Source: Morchella semilibera (taxonomy: Eukaryota; Ascomycota; Pezizomycetes; Pezizales; Morchellaceae). Taken from it: a stretch of DNA of 64,000 nucleotides. The notes under the pieces are model-generated. The model saw nothing but the letters and a program-made list of their open reading frames with translations, did not search any database and had not been told where the DNA came from. Positions 11,582-20,169 of this stretch are shown piece after piece; position 1 is the stretch's first letter; each line of letters opens with the position of its first letter. The stretch is taken from positions 2,180,370 to 2,244,369 of the forward strand of contig WBVU01000008.1 of the NCBI GenBank assembly GCA_009192285.1, in the 5' to 3' direction. The position numbers and the translations under genes were made by a program.

Positions 11582-12692
11582 ATGGCTTATTATCTCCTCC
11601 GAGCGCGAAGTACCATCTTCCCCAAAGCCTCACCAACTTTGCAATTTCTGCGATACAGGCATGCTGGTCAGGCAATGACAATGCCATCGCAGCCGAGGGT
11701 GCAGAAGAGTGCGATTATAGCCCAAAAAGCGCTTATAGGGGATGCGAAAACAGACATTGGGCTTCTTACTGGTAACCTAGCCCTTCAATCCCCTACGATT
11801 ATTCCGGTATTGGGTAAAGATATCAATCTTTTATAGATACATTTATCATGCCCACCGGAGCGAACTTGCCTTCTTTATTCAAGAAGCCGGGGGAGCGCCT
11901 CTCCTTGATCAAGATCCGTATAAAGCAACGCATCTTTGATATCAGAGAGTAAGTCTATTCTAGCAGAAATCTCTTTTACGGAAAAAAAAAATTGACCTTA
12001 ATTTCACAGTATGGTAGTGTTTAAATGGGCTACAAAGCAAAAGCTTCGAATTTGGGAGCCTAAAAAAGTCGCACCATCACTTCACAAAGACATGTACACT
12101 GCTTTTGCTGAGTAAGAGATCAATTCTTTTCTCGGTGCCTGCCTGAGCTGACCCGAAAAACAAGGGGAGATTTAGACAGTCTACGGCTTTTGTGCGGCGA
12201 TGGCCTCCTAAACTCATTTCAAAAGCGAATCGCAGTGCGAAGAAATGCTAAGATGGAATGGAAGCTACATAAGTTGTTAAGCAGACCAAAGGTCGTCTCT
12301 AACAAAGCGCACCACTATATGGGCTATAATCAGGACAGACGACAGGCTGTTGTCAGAATCCATTCATTACAGGTTTTTCTTCCCCACGCACACGACCCGT
12401 GATAACGTGCGATGGATACTGAGCCTACAATAGAGTCTCTCCAAATTCAATGCTCAAGGAAAGCTTGTTGAGGGCGAACCAAAAGAAGTTGTCGAATACT
12501 TAGTGATCGAGAAGAATTACCACATGGGGAAAGAAAGCCCTTGGTACGTCTGGGGAACAACGGAGGAGACTACAAGTACGTACCTCCTTTTACACTATCC
12601 TATGTTCAAATATATTAACTTCCTGGCAAGTGCAACGTTTCATCGAGGAGAATAAGAAAAAAGAGGCTAGGGTTAAATACGCCTATCAATAA
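11582..12692 (+). CDS. MBA1: Mba1/mL45-like mitoribosome membrane-insertion factor
   Basis: Tim44/mL45-like mitochondrial protein that attaches the mitoribosome to the inner membrane and aids insertion of mtDNA-encoded proteins. Six exons: 11582-11771, 11837-11948, 12010-12111, 12165-12372, 12434-12575 and 12631-12692, summing to 816 nt (271 residues) with all phases consistent. The start is the Met of MAYYLLRARSTIFPK, a plausible basic mitochondrial presequence. Diagnostic stretches are FIMPTGANLPSLFKKPGERL, DSLRLLCGDGLLNSFQKRI and EYLVIEKNYHMGKESPWYVW, the last being typical of the Tim44-like fold. It lies between SLA2 and MAT1-1-1, transcribed away from SLA2. Confidence in the family is high; assignment to Mba1 rather than another mL45 paralogue rests on the NYHMGKESPWYVWGTT region. 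Confidence 0.87.
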
Positions 12693-12781
12693 ATTAAGGT
12701 TGATGTCTGATAAGGGGCACTATCATTGACATGTATATTACAGCCCCGTATGAATACATGTACTAGGGCGCAGCGAAAAGC

Positions 12782-12844
12782 GATCAGAATCTGATAAGGC
12801 AATTACACGTATTCACCGCAACATTCGCTTATCAGATTCTGATC
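12782..12844. repeat. Perfect 17-bp inverted repeat, 29-nt loop
   Basis: GATCAGAATCTGATAAG (12782-12798) and CTTATCAGATTCTGATC (12828-12844) are perfect complements. It lies 90 nt after the MBA1 stop codon. It could be an RNA or DNA hairpin, but it lacks the features of a known terminator. The loop length equals that of the hairpin at 17383-17443. Confidence 0.7.
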
Positions 12845-13418
12845 ACTTACCCTCAACACCCGCTACAATGTATCATCAACACAGTGCATGAATTTTTCTT
12901 TTTGTTGATGTTTATATTGGATTTATCTTCGGTCCGGCATACAATAGTTGGGGCCACAGTTTTGGTCTGCTATCCATATGGCCATGTAATAAACGCCTCT
13001 TTAATTTGTTTCTACACTTCAATGGAAGCTTAAGATGTTAGGCTCCTAAGTCCTGAATATGAATTACAGATCCTGCATAGCAGCGCCTCACTGTATATAC
13101 GAATTCCTGTGAAAGAGGCGCGCCCAAAGCACATAATATTTCCCACTCAAAGAATTAAGAAACAACTGAAGCCTTGCAATTTGCTATCTATGTCTTTAAT
13201 GGCAAATATATAACTAGTGGATTACCGATTTTTTCCACATCCGCCCAGGACCAGTGGGTAAAATTTTAGACTCTCCCCGGGGGTCGATAGAACGATAGAA
13301 CGCCTAAAGCCACACGAAATATCGTCCACTCTCCCCTATAAATGAATTTCAATGCATTACTTCTAACATAAGGGATTGTTTTATATTCCCAAGAGAACCC
13401 CACACCTTGCGCTACCGG

Positions 13419-13494
13419 CACATACGGATGTTTTTTTTATTTGATTCATTGATTATATGCAGCCTTATAGTTATGACAACACATACGGATGTTT
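13419..13494 (-). mobile_element. Poly-A-tailed retroposed repeat with 15-bp target duplication, copy 2
   Basis: CACATACGGATGTTT occurs at 13419-13433 and again at 13480-13494. Between the copies lies a T-run plus TTGATTCATTGATTATATGC and AGCCTTATAGTTATGACAA. Read on the minus strand this is a short unit ending in poly-A, flanked by a direct repeat, the hallmark of reverse-transcribed insertion. It matches the units at 4467-4515 and 13781-13845. The body is only about 46 nt, so it may be a heavily truncated SINE. Confidence 0.55.
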
Positions 13495-13780
13495 CTTAGT
13501 ATTCCAAAAAATGCCGGCGTCTCTATCTAGGCTTAGGATTAATTAGATCAAGAGTCCATTTAGTAAGGCTTATTAATGACTCGCACCGGAGTATTAAGAT
13601 ACTCTTTCTACGTGAGGTTTATGAATTAAATGGTGCATATACCGAGTTTATCATGTAAACGAACCAATCAATCAATCAACCAACCAACTACATGCATGTA
13701 TGAAGTAATAAATAAATAAACCAACCAACTAGAAAGGTTTAGAACTCCGAGTGATATTCTGTGACTGATGCCCCCAAGAT

Positions 13781-13845
13781 TTTTTTGTTTTGTTTTGTTT
13801 AATTCATTAATTGTATACAGCCTCACGGCTATGGCAACACATTAA
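13781..13845 (-). repeat. Poly-A-tailed small repeat, copy 3
   Basis: TTTTTTGTTTTGTTTTGTTT is followed by AATTCATTAATTGTATACAG and CCTCACGGCTATGGCAACA. The CAGCCTNANGGCTATGRCAACACAT core is shared with the copy at 13434-13487. No clean target duplication is visible. Confidence 0.5.
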
Positions 13846-14744
13846 GGCCTCAAGCTACTTGTAACCGTCTGATTGATTGATTAGTAATTAATTCATTGGG
13901 TACATGTATATAAGTATATGTAAGTTGAGGCCTAGGGCCTCGGTTTACGGACGCAAATTACACTCAGCTCGGTAGGCAAAAATACACAGTGAGAATACTA
14001 AGGTAATAGATATCTCGGAGGCATTTATTGCAGCCAACCACTTTCATGGCTAGCCAAACCCTCTACCACAACACTTATCTATTGGATGTTGTGGAGCGCT
14101 CAGGTACCGAGGCAATATACCTTGATATCACTTGGGAATGAGATATCACACATTCGAAAAAAACCTAAGTAGGTATATCTATATAAAGCAAAATATGGGA
14201 GATATTATAGACCCTAAGGATTTCGTCAAAGAAAAATTCACCCTCCGCCAGTAGCACATTAAATCCCCCTATATATCTTACAGAAATAGGAGGAACCTAA
14301 TATAGTCTATTTACTACTGGTGCGGGTCATACTACATGTCTGTGTTTATAGCTCGAGCTCTATATATACGAGTCTAAGGTCTCCAGGAGTTGAAACTTCG
14401 AGTAAGAGTAACAGTAACTTAGGGCCCTGTTCATGCTGAGGCGGTCCATGAATTTGCCACACTACTTAGATCTATAACTATCAACCGAAACTCAGCACTT
14501 TTATATAATATTACATTCACAAATCCCAAATAAAGTCCGGCTCAGATGTACATAGTAGAGATATCAATATATCGATCAAAATTAGAAACAGGATAGCCTA
14601 ACATACATTCATGTATGGGCTTACTTTCATTTAATGTCCTTTAGGCCAAGTAGCCAAGTATATTATAAATGCCGATATATCTACCGGTCATGTAAAACAT
14701 GCAGAAAGATTAAACACGAGTTATATTTTTATTTCAATTCAATG

Positions 14745-16495
14745 TCATCGCAATGTCGTATGTTCTTGGCTCGAGAACTGTTGGAATGCCTGTAATTGGG
14801 GTTGTGGAAAGTTTTCAGAGGTGTAAATTTCTGAAATGAAATAAGTGTTTTCTGTGGGAGTATTAGCCCTACCACGTAAGGTTAGTAGAGAAAAGGGACA
14901 CCAACCTTTAGTGAAATCAAAATTCTCCTCAGCCTCCTTGTTTTGAGGATTATATATCCCGTGAGGTACCTGGGGATTTGCCGCTTCAGGCGCAATACGA
15001 CAGGGTTCTGGGCAAATATTTGGAGCTGTATATGTCTGTGGTAGTACATAAGATTCTTGGTCTGTATATAGTTTAAATATGGCAGGGGCTTTTGGTTGTG
15101 GACAAGCTTGTAGATCTTGATATTGTTTAAATTTTGAATATGTCTCTAGTTCTGTATATGTTTCCGGTTCTGGGTGGGTTTCTGTTCTGAGGTGGGTCTC
15201 TTTTTCTAGGCAGGTCTTTGTTTCTTGGTAGGCCTTCTCTAAAGCACTAGGCGATCTCATGAGAGGTAGCCTAGCGGGTAGGGGGCATAATCTAGGATCG
15301 AGCTGGTTTATATCGTAAGAAACTGGAATTATAGGTCTCCAGTTTTGAGGAAGGTCACTAAGTATTTGATCGGGAATAGGTTGTTCATATGGTGCGAGAG
15401 CTTGTGCTGGTAGGGAACGAATTGCGTGTTGAGAGGCACTTTCTCTCAGTTCTGAGCGTGAAATGGTTTTCCTATTTCTCAGCCGAGGTCTGGTAGAGGC
15501 GGAACCTTTTGATACCCTGAAGATAGTTGACGTGGGCGACAGTAAGATAGGTTCCACCTTGTTATACTCCATCGTGGAAGAATCAGGTACTGTAGGGGCT
15601 TGAAAGTGAACGGTTGGAATATCGTGGATATCGGAATAGGTCTGCTCGGTGGGTTCCACAGTCCCAATAGCGGAAGTTTGATCATTAGGCGGCACGCAAG
15701 TTGGGACCATTCGCTTTCTCATATTGTCGATGTTTATACCGCAGATGTTCAGGAACGATCGAGGGGAAGGATCTTGTTTGTTCTCAATAAGCTGTGTTTT
15801 TATAAAATCCTCGAGGGTAGTTGTAAGTGTCCCATCATCTCGGTGGGATGTGTACATTCTTGCTATATTGGACCACATGGCTTTCCTCTTCTCACGTTGC
15901 CATAAACCTTTGGTGAGTGCCGAAATCAACATCTGTGTAAATCCTAGCCCTCCTAGGAACTTCGATATCCAAGCTAAAAAAGGAATAGAAAATTAAATCT
16001 AGAAGTAATGGGTGAGGGAATTATTTCATTCTTACCCCTATGTGCTATATAAGGGTTGAGAGCTTTCAAAGTTGACCGCTTGGACAATGGTTCGCCGAAA
16101 ATCGTCGGTTTGTTGTTCTTATGGTGTTCATCATAGAGCTTTTGCACTGAGTACTTGAACGGGACTTTAGGATCTAGAGCCACCCTTCCCTCCATACGTA
16201 CAAGTCGATGTATAAGACCGAGCCATCTCTGGAACGGGAAGGCAATGCCATTTACATGAAACACGGAGCCCCCTGGAGGGGGAACAATATATCGACAGTC
16301 TCTGTGTTGAACCCAGATTCCACCGCCTCGATCCTGCATTAGAAGATATTGGTGAATTTTTGAGAGATAGAGAGCGCAGCCCAAAGTTGCGTTGCGAAGA
16401 TAAATCGCCCGCTTCACAGAGTCCAGAATCATAACGGACTCAAAAGGTGGGTTCTTATGAATCAGTCCAGTAAGATAAACCGGGCGAAGTGACAT
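14745..16495 (-). CDS. MAT1-1-1: MAT1-1-1 alpha-box mating-type transcription factor
   Basis: Alpha-domain DNA-binding protein that determines MAT1-1 mating identity. Exons 16036-16495 and 15973 down to 14745 are joined across a 62-nt intron (GTAAGA, TTTTTTAG) inside the alpha box, where MAT1-1-1 genes commonly carry one; together they give 562 codons. The alpha box spans about residues 140-205: STLKALNPYIAHR, then AWISKFLGGLGFTQ, then ISALTKGLWQREKRKAMWSN and IARMYTSHRDD. The pattern of LNPYIAHR followed by a WQ..KRKAMW helix is diagnostic. The C-terminal half is disordered with imperfect repeats of the form ETxxExET near residues 370-410. The start was taken at MSLRPVYLTG; MILDSVKRAI at 16432 is an alternative. 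It sits between SLA2 and COX13/APN2, as expected for MAT. Confidence 0.88.
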
Positions 16496-17382
16496 GAAGA
16501 ATATAAATAATAGGGGGTAATATATAGTTAATAAAGAAAGGAAAAGAGCCTTGGAGGGCTTTATTGAAGCGTACCGCTGCAAAGGAAGAGAATCAAAGGG
16601 ACAAGTCCATAGATGGCCACATACATGCATATATATATGTATATAAAAATACGCTGCACAGGCGCAACAAACCAGTGTATACAGTGTAGCTGTAAGTACA
16701 TGTTACATACATGTAGGGCACGATTTATTGCATGTATACAGAATAGATACATGTATGTAAGTACATGTAGTTTCTAATGTATAGAGACTCACATGCAGTC
16801 TATTGAGCGAGTGCTGCAAAGGCTGCAGGTTAGTGTTTCCGAATACTACATGTACATTTATGCGCGTATCGAGCTTGAGAGTAGAAGGTGCTGTTACTAC
16901 ATGTATACATGTATACTCTTCTAGTGGTCACCTACATGTACTTAAGTAATTTCTTAAAACATGGTTTTTCTCATAAAGGTCTTCGGATGAAAGTTCGCAG
17001 CTTGCCTTTTTGAGATAATATTAGCTTAAGCAGGCAGCTAATATTTATTTTTGATTGGCTCTATGGTTGTTATCAACCATTAAGAGCAACGAATATACCC
17101 AACTCAGTACGTGCACGGTCCAGGCTGCGAATTTGACGATTTCATCCGTCCAAGAGATAGCGAAGTATGCGTACAGCTGTGAATAGATCTTGAGATTATA
17201 ATACCTGACAAATTTAAATTCTGTGTGTGTAACTGCTTTAATCTCCATCTGTAAACTGAAAGCCGAATTGGGATTAGATGCCGCAGAGAAGCAGGGATGT
17301 TGTAAACAAAGAAACAAAGAACAAGATCCTTTGACAAATGGTCAATGCTAAATCAGACATTTTCTTACATGTACTTGCCAAA

Positions 17383-17443
17383 TTTTTATCAATAGGACGG
17401 GGGTAGGTAATGGCTGTAGCAACCGAAGTCCTATTGATAAAAA
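17383..17443. repeat. Perfect 16-bp inverted repeat, 29-nt loop
   Basis: TTTTTATCAATAGGAC (17383-17398) is answered by GTCCTATTGATAAAAA (17428-17443). The arms are perfect and the loop is 29 nt, as in the unrelated hairpin at 12782-12844. Confidence 0.7.
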
Positions 17444-17933
17444 CTTGACTAGTACATGTATGTGTGGGGGGCGGTCACAAATACCACGTGTATGCTGCGT
17501 TCTAATAACGGGTTTCAAAACACCATGCCCAGTGGAACAAGCTGCTGCCCGAATATAGTTGACGTATATATCGGATATTTGGCTCCCGGATGGATCTTCG
17601 GTCAATATTACATGTAGGTATGTACATGGTTATGGGCGGGGGCAAAGAACATATAACATGAAAATCTAAGTCCTCTATGGTTATCAATATTTGGTTTTGG
17701 CCCTCAAAAAACACAGAAAAGACCTAGAGCCTTGGACCGTTTGGGGTAATAATCTATGTCCATATTCCTGCGGCATGCTAGAAGTTGTAGCCCCCACGTG
17801 AAAATGATGATATGTGGAGCTGATACATGCACATGACTTAGCTATTCCTTCGCGCGTCGCAGCAAAAACTGAGACATATTAGCCCCAACGGCGTGGTGAT
17901 ATTCAGGAAATCAAGCATATATGTACAGACTGT

Positions 17934-18069
17934 ACTCGTCTACCATCATAAGAACCAGAAAATGCAATTACCCAGGGCAAGAATATGTATAGACTGACGA
18001 TGATCTCTCCTACAAATAATTCCTGTTTCTGTCACTTGCATTTTCTGGTTCGTATGCTGGTAGACGAGT
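17934..18069. repeat. 34-bp near-perfect inverted repeat
   Basis: The arms at 17934-17967 and 18036-18069 match at 32 of 34 positions (ends ACTCGTCTACC and GGTAGACGAGT, inner AACCAGAAAATGCAA). The spacer is 68 nt. There is no coding potential. It could be a MITE, or a structural or regulatory element of the MAT spacer. Confidence 0.7.
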
Positions 18070-18517
18070 GCATGTGAAAACACTAAAGTAGGCATAAGAT
18101 AGGTCGCAGAAGGGGCAAAGAGGTTCTACATACATGTAGCGAGTAAAAGCTGGCTGCCAGCTCCCGGCCGTAACAGACAAGGGACTTGGACCCTCGAGAT
18201 ATGCACTGATGCAGTCGAAGGGCAGTATAGTGCATTTATTACATGTAGTAAAACGAGTATATGAAGTCGTCATACGAGATACAACAAGTACATGTATGTA
18301 TAGGCTCGGTATGTTACGTTTTCTACATACACAACTCACTCATTATGCATTAAATACATGTATCTTAAGATTTGTCAGAAATAGCTACCAGCTTCACATC
18401 CTCTTCCCTTTCCTTCCCTTTCCTTCCCTCTTATAATACACAGACCCTCTACGGACGAGAGATCCCACCGCCTCTAGCATGACCGGTTAGATCTAGAGAC
18501 TGTGTTTAAATTCTTTA

Positions 18518-20169
18518 ATGCCTCAGCCATATCTTCGTAAGATAATATTCCGACTTCCTTGGCACCTACCAACAGCTAAGAATCTTATAGCCTATAAGGA
18601 CCACTTTATCCTTAATGATCAACGACGGGAAGCAATTCTTCGACTAGGACGTGTTTTGATACAAACAAAGAATGACCTAACATTCTTCCCAAGAACACCC
18701 TATAGCTTCAAGATCAGAAAGGCGATCATATTTTGCACCGACACGCTAAAGGAACTCAAGATTAAAAACCTCCACCCGGCGCTCTTGGACAGACATAAGG
18801 ACATCTATCCACTGGCAAATCTTTATAACCTTGGGGTGCAGATACTGGCTCTTAGAGAGGTTAATATTAGGCTCGAGAGGGATATTGAAAAATGGAATTG
18901 CGGTTTAAAGACCCTGCAGGGCTCGCTCCCGGAAGATTCATGTGATGTTGGGTTAATCCTGGTAGAAGTTCATGAGTTTTTAGTTTTTGCTACCACTGCG
19001 AACCAGATTCACCCTTTCCACACACTCACACCTTATTCGATCAGGTGTGCAGCTAAAGCAGCACAGAACTCAAGGCTGCTAACAGAAGCCGCCCACACTC
19101 TCTCAATACTTCGTGCAGCATTTAGTATACAGAATGAGCTACAGATTCGGAGAACGTCGAAAACTACAAGAAGCCGTATCATCAGTAACGCAGTTTCACT
19201 TCCAAAAGTAGCTCTAAACATCTGTTCTGACTGGTATAACTACCGTGGATCACACGCACTATATACAGTCAGTATTTATACTCCTTTTAAACATTATACT
19301 TAACTAAGAACTAATTGTCAATAGAAAATTCGTCGGAATGATATATCAACTCCGATTCCATTCGAAAAGCTTGTTACATGGTTTAGTATGTTTAAACATT
19401 TCTGGTCTATAGTTTATTTTCTAATGATACTGCTTATTAGCCAATGCGCGTCGCCGAATTATAAAACACAATCAAGCCATCCGCCCCGGTCTCAAGGCGA
19501 TAGTTGATGAGGCTCTATCATCCAAGAGATCTTTTAAGACCGATATTTATATTCAGGCTCGAGGTAGTAATGGGGATGACGACCCTGAATGGGAGATCCC
19601 TTTGAGTCGAACGATAGCCGAATTTCTTGATGAGCTTGGGGATGCGCCGCATGGATTAGGTCCGCCCAGTAATTTCGTTATCAATAATTTTGGCAGCGGC
19701 CCACCGATTCTTCCCACTTTCTTAGTGGACAATAACATGGACAAAGTTACCCAAGGGTGCCAACGTCTATTAAAATCCATTTATAGTTTGTTTAACGAAA
19801 TATCGTGTGCTTGCCTTGATATATTTCAGAGAGCCTATTGGCTTGATGAAAGGAATAGATATAGTTATACCTTAGGAGCAAAGAGAGATATGGATTATAA
19901 TTGCCTTCGGTAAATTACCTTCCCAATACAACTAAGAATTGATTGGCTCATGTAATGGAATATGTAGGGCTATCAGCGTCCTTCTGGCTACGCGGGAACC
20001 CAATGAAACTTATTTTGAGTGGCAAAATCATTCTCGGTCAGACTTATTTGAGGCAATCTTTGATGTTTTTCCAAACCCAAACATTACAGAGGAAGAGTAT
20101 CTATCCAAAATTACCGGGATAAATGTCAATCAGATCCATACTTGGTGTGAGAAATCTTTCAACCACTAA
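18518..20169 (+). CDS. MAT-adjacent gene with homeodomain-like segments, three exons
   Basis: I do not recognise a described gene. Proposed exons are 18518-19271, 19441-19909 and 19968-20169 (about 474 codons). The second intron is solid: 58 nt, GTAAAT to TGTAG, keeping frame (NCLR/AISVLLATRE). The first junction is uncertain: donors at 19272 (GTATTT) or 19245 (GTGGAT) both keep frame, and neither is strong. The N-terminal 200 residues are helical (ALREVNIRLERDIEKW). Exon 1 ends LNICSDWYNYR and exon 2 opens NARRRIIKHNQ, together resembling homeodomain helix 3 (WFxNARRR). Exon 3 has FPNPNITEEEYLSKITGINV then NQIHTWCEKSF, resembling helices 2-3, with Q44, I45 and W48 present but WFxNxR replaced by WCEKSF. 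It is divergent from MAT1-1-1. A mating-type role is inference. A frame error near the first junction cannot be excluded. Confidence 0.5.

Larger units (their letters stand above)
12693..14744. other. Intergenic, repeat-bearing
   Basis: About 2 kb of AT-rich DNA between MBA1 and MAT1-1-1, both of which end here (convergent). It contains a 17-bp inverted repeat, two poly-A-tailed small repeats, a CAAC/CAAT microsatellite at about 13664-13735 and TACATGTA copies. No gene is supported. Confidence 0.6.
16496..18517. promoter_or_regulatory. Divergent MAT intergenic region dense in TACATGTA palindromes
   Basis: This 2-kb spacer separates MAT1-1-1 (minus) from the homeodomain-like gene (plus) and should contain both promoters. 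About 13-14 TACATGTA octamers are visible, e.g. near 16705, 16749, 16761, 16847, two overlapping around 16897-16912, 16931, 17365, 17453, 17608, 18131, 18239, 18290 and 18354. In random DNA one would expect well under one. Two long hairpins also lie here. A regulatory role is inference; no transcription-factor site is proven. Confidence 0.45.

Noticed and set aside
15974-16630. Longer N-terminus for MAT1-1-1 from a Met at 16630
   Set aside because: The extra 45 residues are hydrophobic and unlike MAT proteins; the sequence before MSLRPVYLTG looks like leader.
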